Positions 52,901 through 64,000 of a DNA stretch of 64,000 nucleotides are shown here, one piece after another; the stretch's first letter is position 1, and each line of letters opens with the position of its first letter. Made by a program: the position numbers and the translations under genes. The stretch spans positions 29,868,043 through 29,932,042 of the forward strand of contig OX104115.1 of NCBI GenBank assembly GCA_944474755.1, written 5' to 3'. This DNA comes from Limnoperna fortunei. Taxonomy: Eukaryota; Mollusca; Bivalvia; Mytilida; Modiolidae. The notes below the pieces were generated by a model. The model searched no databases. It saw nothing but the letters and a program-made list of their open reading frames with translations, and was not told the origin of the DNA.

Positions 52901-55900
52901 TTACTTTTCTTCCGATCTAAAATTCAATTTAGTGCTGCCAAAAAGTTTCTTATCCGATCGAGCTGAAAATTTGGCGGTGTGATGGATACCCCGTGGGCTT
53001 TCTCCCATTCACCCTGTTAGCACGCCCCGTCAAAAATGAGGGCGTGGCAGGGACCCCCCATGAAAACGTTGTTATCACATCTCCTCCTAAGGCACACAAA
53101 ATGGTACAATAAAATGGACGCCGATTGCATCTGGGATCGATGTCCTCGAATTGTCGATAGGTAGAAAATCGCTGGGCGCAACCAATAAAAAGTTACCAGT
53201 CGTGCAAGTCCAACACCACTTTTTATGTAAAAATCGTAATTTCCCGAAAAACGATGCATCCCAGCTGTTTGAAACCCTCGCCATTCGCTTTAGAATGTCG
53301 ATTTCAGTCTAAAAATGTCTCCCCGTAAGGTGTACGAGTCAATAAATCCTTAAAATCCCACATTGAAACACGTGACCACCCCTCCCCCCAGCCACGTAAA
53401 TTTCGTCTGTCGTGATGTCCGTTTCAGCCATCGTCAGTGAATGACCGTGTAAATCGTGTGTCAACAAGTTGTTCTAACTGTCCGAACTGCATTTTACCTG
53501 AAACAATAACAAATTGAAACAATTTCCGACGTCACTTTTTTGTGTATTCCATCGTCTGCTACGTGCCTCGTGTAATTATTTTACAGTGTAAAATTCCACT
53601 AAAATAAAATAAAAAAGTCTTTTATTAATTGTCGGCATGGTCCGTTGATATTAATCCGTGTCGTCCTGAAATAAACAATCACTGAGATTACAGATCGTGC
53701 ATCATGTCATATATATGTCCTTTCAGACCATCGTAACTCCCTAGAATGATAAAATAAAACTATCTCCGTGATATTATATAACAATGTCACGTGACTCCAG
53801 CCAGTTCTGTTCTTTGCCTTTTACCATAAATCTCTTTCTCTTCCCCTACAAGTCAAGAAAAGTCATTAAAATACCAAACATATAGTTAAAAACAGAAAAG
53901 TAAACAAACAAACAAATAAACAAAAAAACTGGTTCCCGGTTTTTATATAACCATAGTTGCATATAAAACTATGAACCCAAAAAGGGCCCAACTCTCCACC
54001 CAGGGGCAGCATGTCAAAAACAATAAATCATGCTGGCCCTGGGGTGGAGGGGCCGGGCCCTTTTTTTTTCTTCAATTTTGTAATTAGACCGTTCTAGAAA
54101 CAATGGAATAGAAACCCCCGGAGGGGGGGGGGGGTATACGGGTATATTACGATGTAAAATGATAGATTTTCACCCTCTGGGGCCTCTTGTTTAACGTTTA
54201 ACGCCAGTTTTTCCTATAGAAACGATAACGAGGGAAAGACCTTCCTGTGCATTTGTTCTACTGAACAAATGTCCTTTTAATATTATTATTACTTTTCTTC
54301 CGATCTAAAATTCAATTTAGTGCTGCCAAAAAGTTTCTTATCCGATCGAGCTGAAAATTTGGCGGTGTGATGGATACCCCGTGGGCTTTCTCCCATTCAC
54401 CCTGTTAGCACGCCCCGTCAAAAATGAGGGCGTGGCAGGGACCCCCCATGAAAACGTTGTTATCACATCTCCTCCTAAGGCACACAAAATGGTACAATAA
54501 AATGGACGCCGATTGCATCTGGGATCGATGTCCTCGAATTGTCGATAGGTAGAAAATCGCTGGGCGCAACCAATAAAAAGTTACCAGTCGTGCAAGTCCA
54601 ACACCACTTTTTATGTAAAAATCGTAATTTCCCGAAAAACGATGCATCCCAGCTGTTTGAAACCCTCGCCATTCGCTTTAGAATGTCGATTTCAGTCTAA
54701 AAATGTCTCCCCGTAAGGTGTACGAGTCAATAAATCCTTAAAATCCCACATTGAAACACGTGACCACCCCTCCCCCCAGCCACGTAAATTTCGTCTGTCG
54801 TGATGTCCGTTTCAGCCATCGTCAGTGAATGACCGTGTAAATCGTGTGTCAACAAGTTGTTCTAACTGTCCGAACTGCATTTTACCTGAAACAATAACAA
54901 ATTGAAACAATTTCCGACGTCACTTTTTTGTGTATTCCATCGTCTGCTACGTGCCTCGTGTAATTATTTTACAGTGTAAAATTCCACTAAAATAAAATAA
55001 AAAAGTCTTTTATTAATTGTCGGCATGGTCCGTTGATATTAATCCGTGTCGTCCTGAAATAAACAATCACTGAGATTACAGATCGTGCATCATGTCATAT
55101 ATATGTCCTTTCAGACCATCGTAACTCCCTAGAATGATAAAATAAAACTATCTCCGTGATATTATATAACAATGTCACGTGACTCCAGCCAGTTCTGTTC
55201 TTTGCCTTTTACCATAAATCTCTTTCTCTTCCCCTACAAGTCAAGAAAAGTCATTAAAATACCAAACATATAGTTAAAAACAGAAAAGTAAACAAACAAA
55301 CAAATAAACAAAAAAACTGGTTCCCGGTTTTTATATAACCATAGTTGCATATAAAACTATGAACCCAAAAAGGGCCCAACTCTCCACCCAGGGGCAGCAT
55401 GTCAAAAACAATAAATCATGCTGGCCCTGGGGTGGAGGGGCCGGGCCCTTTTTTTTTCTTCAATTTTGTAATTAGACCGTTCTAGAAACAATGGAATAGA
55501 AACCCCCGGAGGGGGGGGGGTATACGGGTATATTACGATGTAAAATGATAGATTTTCACCCTCTGGGGCCTCTTGTTTAACGTTTAACGCCAGTTTTTCC
55601 TATAGAAACGATAACGAGGGAAAGACCTTCCTGTGCATTTGTTCTACTGAACAAATGTCCTTTTAATATTATTATTACTTTTCTTCCGATCTAAAATTCA
55701 ATTTAGTGCTGCCAAAAAGTTTCTTATCCGATCGAGCTGAAAATTTGGCGGTGTGATGGATACCCCGTGGGCTTTCTCCCATTCACCCTGTTAGCACGCC
55801 CCGTCAAAAATGAGGGCGTGGCAGGGACCCCCCATGAAAACGTTGTTATCACATCTCCTCCTAAGGCACACAAAATGGTACAATAAAATGGACGCCGATT

Positions 55901-57055
55901 GCATCTGGGATCGATGTCCTCGAATTGTCGATAGGTAGAAAATCGCTGGGCGCAACCAATAAAAAGTTACCAGTCGTGCAAGTCCAACACCACTTTTTAT
56001 GTAAAAATCGTAATTTCCCGAAAAACGATGCATCCCAGCTGTTTGAAACCCTCGCCATTCGCTTTAGAATGTCGATTTCAGTCTAAAAATGTCTCCCCGT
56101 AAGGTGTACGAGTCAATAAATCCTTAAAATCCCACATTGAAACACGTGACCACCCCTCCCCCCAGCCACGTAAATTTCGTCTGTCGTGATGTCCGTTTCA
56201 GCCATCGTCAGTGAATGACCGTGTAAATCGTGTGTCAACAAGTTGTTCTAACTGTCCGAACTGCATTTTACCTGAAACAATAACAAATTGAAACAATTTC
56301 CGACGTCACTTTTTTGTGTATTCCATCGTCTGCTACGTGCCTCGTGTAATTATTTTACAGTGTAAAATTCCACTAAAATAAAATAAAAAAGTCTTTTATT
56401 AATTGTCGGCATGGTCCGTTGATATTAATCCGTGTCGTCCTGAAATAAACAATCACTGAGATTACAGATCGTGCATCATGTCATATATATGTCCTTTCAG
56501 ACCATCGTAACTCCCTAGAATGATAAAATAAAACTATCTCCGTGATATTATATAACAATGTCACGTGACTCCAGCCAGTTCTGTTCTTTGCCTTTTACCA
56601 TAAATCTCTTTCTCTTCCCCTACAAGTCAAGAAAAGTCATTAAAATACCAAACATATAGTTAAAAACAGAAAAGTAAACAAACAAACAAATAAACAAAAA
56701 AACTGGTTCCCGGTTTTTATATAACCATAGTTGCATATAAAACTATGAACCCAAAAAGGGCCCAACTCTCCACCCAGGGGCAGCATGTCAAAAACAATAA
56801 ATCATGCTGGCCCTGGGGTGGAGGGGCCGGGCCCTTTTTTTTTCTTCAATTTTGTAATTAGACCGTTCTAGAAACAATGGAATAGAAACCCCCGGAGGGG
56901 GGGGGGGGTATACGGGTATATTACGATGTAAAATGATAGATTTTCACCCTCTGGGGCCTCTTGTTTAACGTTTAACGCCAGTTTTTCCTATAGAAACGAT
57001 AACGAGGGAAAGACCTTCCTGTGCATTTGTTCTACTGAACAAATGTCCTTTTAAT
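28909..57055 (-). repeat. 1388-bp satellite array B, - orientation, 383 bp plus 20 full units
   Basis: Left edges of full units: 29292, 30680, 32069, 33459, 34847, 36235, 37623, 39011, 40400, 41789, 43177, 44565, 45953, 47341, 48729, 50117, 51506, 52894, 54282 and 55668. Lengths are 1386-1390 bp. Units are the reverse complement of array A. Except for the G tract (the complement of the C tract) they look identical by eye. The one oddity is a T inside the G tract at 33309. The array ends at the same junction sequence that opens array A. Confidence 0.97.
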
Positions 57056-57056
57056 T

Positions 57057-57089
57057 AAGGTCTTTCCCCCTTTCCAAGGGAAAGACCTT
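57057..57089 (-). repeat. Terminal hairpin of flank element copy 2
   Basis: AAGGTCTTTCCC and GGGAAAGACCTT form a 12-bp perfect stem. It is the same 33-nt hairpin as at 2766-2798 in reverse orientation and touches the array end. Confidence 0.9.
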
Positions 57090-57104
57090 CTTGTCTTTCT
57101 TATG

Positions 57105-57134
57105 ATTATTATTATTATTATTATTATTATTATT
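57105..57134 (-). repeat. (ATT)10 microsatellite, i.e. (AAT)10 on the - strand
   Basis: Ten perfect repeats lie in the same position relative to the hairpin as the (AAT)11 of copy 1. Confidence 0.95.
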
Positions 57135-57583
57135 TTTCTTTTTCTCCCCATTTTTCCAAATGGGTTTGCCAGAAGGAGTTTCAACATATCATTATGATAC
57201 TTGGTACGTTTAATCGCTCATACCAGGAGATGACCTGGCTCACCCTGTGAGACTGTTCTATTTTTAGTAACAGAGTTATCTGCCCTAACACCGAAAACCT
57301 TGTTAGCAGATAAACTCAGAAACCGTAACCGATTCTTAAAATCTGAAGTATACAAAATGTCGCTGGTTCTATGGCGATGATTTGTCATGCAAAAAAACAT
57401 TCTTCGATCAACTTCCTGTTTACGCGATTTTGACGCGAAGTTTGTCGAAAACGTCAAAGTTGTCGGATTTACACAAAACTTGGTTTCTAAGTAGATATGA
57501 GGGTCCTAATTACATGTATCGGATAAAAAAAAATTTTCGGTCCACCATTTTCAAAATGGCCGCCATTGAAATTTTGTTTTCAA

Positions 57584-58056
57584 TATAACTCAAAAACCAT
57601 AAAAAATTGAAGCAGAGAATATATCAGAAAAATGTTCCTCTCATTGAGATCTACATTTGATATACAGGTTCGAAAACTGTGCGACAAACCGTTTTAGAGG
57701 TTATGGCCCTTGACAGGTTTCGGCTAAATTTTGTTTTCGAAATAACTCAAAAACCATAAAAAATTGAAGCAGAGAATATATCAGAAAAATGTTCCTCTCA
57801 TTGAGATCTACATCTGATATAAAGGTTCGAAAACTGTGCGACAACCCGTTTTCGAGGTTATGGCCCCTGACACGTTTCGGCTAAATTTTGTTTTCAAAAT
57901 AACTCAAAAACCATAAAAAATTGAAGCAGACAATAAAAGGGAAAAATACTCCTCTTATCGAGACGTCCATTTGGTACATTCGGCCCGAAGCTGTGCGATG
58001 AACCGTTTTCGAGTTACAGCCCTTGACGCGTTTCGGTTAATTGGTTTTTTGGTTAA
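57584..58056 (-). repeat. Three tandem repeats of about 157 bp
   Basis: ATAACTCAAAAACC starts at 57584, 57742 and 57899 (periods 158 and 157). The first two copies are very alike. The third diverges in its second half and merges into the 291-bp-type repeat shared with copy 1. Copy 1 lacks this triplet and instead carries two 291-bp repeats. Confidence 0.85.
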
Positions 58057-58137
58057 AACTTGAAAACGGTTAGAGATAATATAGTAAAGATATAGGTTTA
58101 ACATGATCAGTAGGAAAAGAGCTTCAATTTGAGCCAA

Positions 58138-58163
58138 AGGTCATAGGTCATAGGTCAAGGTCA
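58138..58163 (+). promoter_or_regulatory. Four consecutive AGGTCA half-sites
   Basis: Perfect AGGTCA occurs at 58138, 58145, 58152 and 58158, giving DR1, DR1 and DR0 spacing. It is the counterpart of the TGACCT clusters in copy 1. The match to nuclear-receptor half-sites is exact; function is unknown. Confidence 0.35.
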
Positions 58164-58446
58164 TACCATAGCAACAAGGTAACTGTTATAAAAAATCCTT
58201 AGCAACCATATATTTTTAGAAGCAGAATGATGTACTTTACTTAAATATGTCATTTCATGACCGGAAGTGGCTTTTTGTCCCTAGCAACGGAATGAAAGTC
58301 CTTAACAACCATATATGTTTTGGTTCGGGACCACTTCCTTTACTCAAAAAACTCATTTTTTATGACTGGAAGCGACATTTTGTGCTATAGCAAAACACAA
58401 AATACCATAGCATCACCTAAATTTTCTGACTGCAGAGGAACAGTGG
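58164..58446 (-). repeat. Outer part of flank element copy 2 (iterates of about 90 bp)
   Basis: On the - strand this matches about 1440-1696: 'aaccatatat', 'gctagggac', 'gtcatgaaatgacat' and similar phrases recur. The outermost stretch of roughly 100 bp has only a weak counterpart in copy 1. No gene is seen; an 80-codon open frame at 58320-58562 (+) crosses the junction and is chance. Confidence 0.5.
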
Positions 58447-58458
58447 GAAAGACCTTCT

Positions 58459-58479
58459 CATTTGTTCTCAGAACAAATG
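58459..58479 (-). repeat. Diverged unit-type hairpin at the outer edge of flank element copy 2
   Basis: CATTTGTTC and GAACAAATG keep the perfect 9-bp stem seen at 2810-2831, while the loop is TCA and the bases around it differ from the array consensus. The retained stem in a diverged background suggests a functional terminal structure. Confidence 0.7.
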
Positions 58480-58489
58480 ACGGTTTAAT

Positions 58490-61400
58490 ATTATTATTAC
58501 TTTTCTTCCGATCTAAAATTCAATTTAGTGCTGCCAAAAAGTTTCTTATCCGATCGAGCTGAAAATTTGGCGGTGTGATGGATACCCCGTGGGCTTTCTC
58601 CCATTCACCCTGTTAGCACGCCCCGTCAAAAATGAGGGCGTGGCAGGGACCCCCCATGAAAACGTTGTTATCACATCTCCTCCTAAGGCACACAAAATGG
58701 TACAATAAAATGGACGCCGATTGCATCTGGGATCGATGTCCTCGAATTGTCGATAGGTAGAAAATCGCTGGGCGCAACCAATAAAAAGTTACCAGTCGTG
58801 CAAGTCCAACACCACTTTTTATGTAAAAATCGTAATTTCCCGAAAAACGATGCATCCCAGCTGTTTGAAACCCTCGCCATTCGCTTTAGAATGTCGATTT
58901 CAGTCTAAAAATGTCTCCCCGTAAGGTGTACGAGTCAATAAATCCTTAAAATCCCACATTGAAACACGTGACCACCCCTCCCCCCAGCCACGTAAATTTC
59001 GTCTGTCGTGATGTCCGTTTCAGCCATCGTCAGTGAATGACCGTGTAAATCGTGTGTCAACAAGTTGTTCTAACTGTCCGAACTGCATTTTACCTGAAAC
59101 AATAACAAATTGAAACAATTTCCGACGTCACTTTTTTGTGTATTCCATCGTCTGCTACGTGCCTCGTGTAATTATTTTACAGTGTAAAATTCCACTAAAA
59201 TAAAATAAAAAAGTCTTTTATTAATTGTCGGCATGGTCCGTTGATATTAATCCGTGTCGTCCTGAAATAAACAATCACTGAGATTACAGATCGTGCATCA
59301 TGTCATATATATGTCCTTTCAGACCATCGTAACTCCCTAGAATGATAAAATAAAACTATCTCCGTGATATTATATAACAATGTCACGTGACTCCAGCCAG
59401 TTCTGTTCTTTGCCTTTTACCATAAATCTCTTTCTCTTCCCCTACAAGTCAAGAAAAGTCATTAAAATACCAAACATATAGTTAAAAACAGAAAAGTAAA
59501 CAAACAAACAAATAAACAAAAAAACTGGTTCCCGGTTTTTATATAACCATAGTTGCATATAAAACTATGAACCCAAAAAGGGCCCAACTCTCCACCCAGG
59601 GGCAGCATGTCAAAAACAATAAATCATGCTGGCCCTGGGGTGGAGGGGCCGGGCCCTTTTTTTTTCTTCAATTTTGTAATTAGACCGTTCTAGAAACAAT
59701 GGAATAGAAACCCCCGGAGGGGGGGGGGGGTATACGGGTATATTACGATGTAAAATGATAGATTTTCACCCTCTGGGGCCTCTTGTTTAACGTTTAACGC
59801 CAGTTTTTCCTATAGAAACGATAACGAGGGAAAGACCTTCCTGTGCATTTGTTCTACTGAACAAATGTCCTTTTAATATTATTATTACTTTTCTTCCGAT
59901 CTAAAATTCAATTTAGTGCTGCCAAAAAGTTTCTTATCCGATCGAGCTGAAAATTTGGCGGTGTGATGGATACCCCGTGGGCTTTCTCCCATTCACCCTG
60001 TTAGCACGCCCCGTCAAAAATGAGGGCGTGGCAGGGACCCCCCATGAAAACGTTGTTATCACATCTCCTCCTAAGGCACACAAAATGGTACAATAAAATG
60101 GACGCCGATTGCATCTGGGATCGATGTCCTCGAATTGTCGATAGGTAGAAAATCGCTGGGCGCAACCAGTAAAAAGTTACCAGTCGTGCAAGTCCAACAC
60201 CACTTTTTATGTAAAAATCGTAATTTCCCGAAAAACGATGCATCCCAGCTGTTTGAAACCCTCGCCATTCGCTTTAGAATGTCGATTTCAGTCTAAAAAA
60301 TGTCTCCCCGTAAGGTGTACGAGTCAATAAATCCTTAAAATCCCACATTGAAACACGTGACCACCCCTCCCCCCAGCCACGTAAATTTCGTCTGTCGTGA
60401 TGTCCGTTTCAGCCATCGTCAGTGAATGACCGTGTAAATCGTGTGTCAACAAGTTGTTCTAACTGTCCGAACTGCATTTTACCTGAAACAATAACAAATT
60501 GAAACAATTTCCGACGTCACTTTTTTGTGTATTCCATCGTCTGCTACGTGCCACGTGTAATTATTTTACAGTGTAAAATTCCACTAAAATAAAATAAAAA
60601 AGTCTTTTATTAATTGTCGGCATGGTCCGTTGATATTAATCCGTGTCGTCCTGAAATAAACAATCACTGAGATTACAGATCGTGCATCATGTCATATATA
60701 TGTCCTTTCAGACCATCGTAACTCCCTAGAATGATAAAATAAAACTATCTCCGTGATATTATATAACAATGTCACGTGACTCCAGCCAGTTCTGTTCTTT
60801 GCCTTTTACCATAAATCTCTTTCTCTTCCCCTACAAGTCAAGAAAAGTCATTAAAATACCAAACATATAGTTAAAAACAGAAAAGTAAACAAACAAACAA
60901 ATAAACAAAAAAACTGGTTCCCGGTTTTTATATAACCATAGTTGCATATAAAACTATGAACCCAAAAAGGGCCCAACTCTCCACCCAGGGGCAGCATGTC
61001 AAAAACAATAAATCATGCTGGCCCTGGGGTGGAGGGGCCGGGCCCTTTTTTTTTCTTCAATTTTGTAATTAGACCGTTCTAGAAACAATGGAATAGAAAC
61101 CCCCGGAGGGGGGGGGGGGTATACGGGTATATTACGATGTAAAATGATAGATTTTCACCCTCTGGGGCCTCTTGTTTAACGTTTAACGCCAGTTTTTCCT
61201 ATAGAAACGATAACGAGGGAAAGACCTTCCTGTGCATTTGTTCTACTGAACAAATGTCCTTTTAATATTATTATTACTTTTCTTCCGATCTAAAATTCAA
61301 TTTAGTGCTGCCAAAAAGTTTCTTATCCGATCGAGCTGAAAATTTGGCGGTGTGATGGATACCCCGTGGGCTTTCTCCCATTCACCCTGTTAGCACGCCC

Positions 61401-64000
61401 CGTCAAAAATGAGGGCGTGGCAGGGACCCCCCATGAAAACGTTGTTATCACATCTCCTCCTAAGGCACACAAAATGGTACAATAAAATGGACGCCGATTG
61501 CATCTGGGATCGATGTCCTCGAATTGTCGATAGGTAGAAAATCGCTGGGCGCAACCAATAAAAAGTTACCAGTCGTGCAAGTCCAACACCACTTTTTATG
61601 TAAAAATCGTAATTTCCCGAAAAACGATGCATCCCAGCTGTTTGAAACCCTCGCCATTCGCTTTAGAATGTCGATTTCAGTCTAAAAATGTCTCCCCGTA
61701 AGGTGTACGAGTCAATAAATCCTTAAAATCCCACATTGAAACACGTGACCACCCCTCCCCCCAGCCACGTAAATTTCGTCTGTCGTGATGTCCGTTTCAG
61801 CCATCGTCAGTGAATGACCGTGTAAATCGTGTGTCAACAAGTTGTTCTAACTGTCCGAACTGCATTTTACCTGAAACAATAACAAATTGAAACAATTTCC
61901 GACGTCACTTTTTTGTGTATTCCATCGTCTGCTACGTGCCTCGTGTAATTATTTTACAGTGTAAAATTCCACTAAAATAAAATAAAAAAGTCTTTTATTA
62001 ATTGTCGGCATGGTCCGTTGATATTAATCCGTGTCGTCCTGAAATAAACAATCACTGAGATTACAGATCGTGCATCATGTCATATATATGTCCTTTCAGA
62101 CCATCGTAACTCCCTAGAATGATAAAATAAAACTATCTCCGTGATATTATATAACAATGTCACGTGACTCCAGCCAGTTCTGTTCTTTGCCTTTTACCAT
62201 AAATCTCTTTCTCTTCCCCTACAAGTCAAGAAAAGTCATTAAAATACCAAACATATAGTTAAAAACAGAAAAGTAAACAAACAAACAAATAACAAAAAAA
62301 CTGGTTCCCGGTTTTTATATAACCATAGTTGCATATAAAACTATGAACCCAAAAAGGGCCCAACTCTCCACCCAGGGGCAGCATGTCAAAAACAATAAAT
62401 CATGCTGGCCCTGGGGTGGAGGGGCCGGGCCCTTTTTTTTTCTTCAATTTTGTAATTAGACCGTTCTAGAAACAATGGAATAGAAACCCCCGGAGGGGGG
62501 GGGGGGTATACGGGTATATTACGATGTAAAATGATAGATTTTCACCCTCTGGGGCCTCTTGTTTAACGTTTAACGCCAGTTTTTCCTATAGAAACGATAA
62601 CGAGGGAAAGACCTTCCTGTGCATTTGTTCTACTGAACAAATGTCCTTTTAATATTATTATTACTTTTCTTCCGATCTAAAATTCAATTTAGTGCTGCCA
62701 AAAAGTTTCTTATCCGATCGAGCTGAAAATTTGGCGGTGTGATGGATACCCCGTGGGCTTTCTCCCATTCACCCTGTTAGCACGCCCCGTCAAAAATGAG
62801 GGCGTGGCAGGGACCCCCCATGAAAACGTTGTTATCACATCTCCTCCTAAGGCACACAAAATGGTACAATAAAATGGACGCCGATTGCATCTGGGATCGA
62901 TGTCCTCGAATTGTCGATAGGTAGAAAATCGCTGGGCGCAACCAATAAAAAGTTACCAGTCGTGCAAGTCCAACACCACTTTTTATGTAAAAATCGTAAT
63001 TTCCCGAAAAACGATGCATCCCAGCTGTTTGAAACCCTCGCCATTCGCTTTAGAATGTCGATTTCAGTCTAAAAATGTCTCCCCGTAAGGTGTACGAGTC
63101 AATAAATCCTTAAAATCCCACATTGAAACACGTGACCACCCCTCCCCCCAGCCACGTAAATTTCGTCTGTCGTGATGTCCGTTTCAGCCATCGTCAGTGA
63201 ATGACCGTGTAAATCGTGTGTCAACAAGTTGTTCTAACTGTCCGAACTGCATTTTACCTGAAACAATAACAAATTGAAACAATTTCCGACGTCACTTTTT
63301 TGTGTATTCCATCGTCTGCTACGTGCCTCGTGTAATTATTTTACAGTGTAAAATTCCACTAAAATAAAATAAAAAAGTCTTTTATTAATTGTCGGCATGG
63401 TCCGTTGATATTAATCCGTGTCGTCCTGAAATAAACAATCACTGAGATTACAGATCGTGCATCATGTCATATATATGTCCTTTCAGACCATCGTAACTCC
63501 CTAGAATGATAAAATAAAACTATCTCCGTGATATTATATAACAATGTCACGTGACTCCAGCCAGTTCTGTTCTTTGCCTTTTACCATAAATCTCTTTCTC
63601 TTCCCCTACAAGTCAAGAAAAGTCATTAAAATACCAAACATATAGTTAAAAACAGAAAAGTAAACAAACAAACAAATAAACAAAAAAACTGGTTCCCGGT
63701 TTTTATATAACCATAGTTGCATATAAAACTATGAACCCAAAAAGGGCCCAACTCTCCACCCAGGGGCAGCATGTCAAAAACAATAAATCATGCTGGCCCT
63801 GGGGTGGAGGGGCCGGGCCCTTTTTTTTTCTTCAATTTTGTAATTAGACCGTTCTAGAAACAATGGAATAGAAACCCCCGGAGGGGGGGGGGGGTATACG
63901 GGTATATTACGATGTAAAATGATAGATTTTCACCCTCTGGGGCCTCTTGTTTAACGTTTAACGCCAGTTTTTCCTATAGAAACGATAACGAGGGAAAGAC
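58490..64000 (-). repeat. 1388-bp satellite array C, - orientation, 3 full units plus a 1347-bp fourth cut by the window end
   Basis: Left edges are 58490, 59878, 61267 and 62654. These units carry more private differences than array B: G for A at 60169, an extra A near 60295, A for T at 60553 (which creates an extra CACGTG) and a lost A near 62291. The array continues past the window. Confidence 0.97.

Larger units (their letters stand above)
57056..58489 (-). mobile_element. Flank element, copy 2, lying between array units
   Basis: These 1434 bp separate two array stretches that are otherwise in register, between ...TTTTAAT and ATTATTATT of the unit. Read on the - strand, the segment starts with a diverged unit-end hairpin and an AAGGTCTTTCCC border (near 58446). 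It then has iterates of about 90 bp, TGACCT repeats, one 291-bp-type repeat, 157-bp repeats, a conserved terminal segment, (AAT)10 and the 12-bp-stem hairpin. It aligns with about 1.4-2.8 kb but differs in internal repeat number. There is no convincing ORF; open frames such as 57218-57457 (-) are chance. Confidence 0.75.

Noticed and set aside
2800..57055. The whole window as a proven giant palindrome with 26- and 28-kb arms
   Set aside because: The centre is an assembly gap, and the outer flanks are diverged copies of a dispersed element, so symmetry alone is not proof. It is kept as a hypothesis only.
57545..57570. AAAATGGCCGCCATT as a YY1-type site or gene start
   Set aside because: It is an isolated match inside repeat sequence with no ORF of note, and the counterpart in copy 1 is not conserved.

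Overview
The window looks like animal nuclear DNA, most likely from a mollusc and probably a bivalve. I infer this from the AT-rich, repeat-dominated sequence, the TGACCTTTGACCTTGAC-type repeats, the AAT microsatellites ending in short hairpins, and a Helitron-type endonuclease ORF. No species can be named from the sequence alone. There are no bacterial operons, rRNA genes, tRNA genes or CRISPR arrays. The only convincing protein-coding sequence is a partial transposon gene at the left edge.

Layout: (1) 1-782 is the 3' end of an ORF, open through the left edge, encoding an endonuclease/exonuclease/phosphatase (EEP, APE-like) domain. A helicase-like tail probably precedes it, the arrangement found in Helentron (Helitron2) transposons. 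(2) About 783-1359 is AT-rich DNA with two small hairpins and one candidate 55-nt exon. (3) About 1360-2799 is a 1.4-kb interspersed element ('flank element') with internal tandem repeats, nuclear-receptor-like half-sites, an (AAT)11 tract and a terminal hairpin. (4) 2800-28708 is a tandem array of a 1388-bp unit on the + strand, with 18 full copies and 922 bp of a 19th. (5) 28709-28908 is a 200-N assembly gap. (6) 28909-57055 is the same unit on the - strand, 383 bp plus 20 full copies. (7) 57056-58489 is a second flank element on the - strand, lying between array units. (8) 58490-64000 is more of the array on the - strand, 3 full copies and 1347 bp of a fourth, cut by the window end. About 93% of the window is this one satellite (41 complete units), nearly invariant except for a C/G homopolymer.

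Interpretation: the unit and the flank element share a modular design. Each begins at or near an AAGGTCTTTCCC border and ends with an A-rich stretch, an AAT run and a short perfect hairpin. The flank element meets the array at the identical junction at 2799/2800 and 57055/57056. This suggests a composite, transposon-derived satellite rather than a gene cluster. The Helentron-like ORF beside it raises the possibility of rolling-circle amplification, but the sequence does not prove it. The change of array orientation coincides exactly with the N gap, so it may be a scaffolding artefact. The short ORFs repeated in every unit are not supported as genes.
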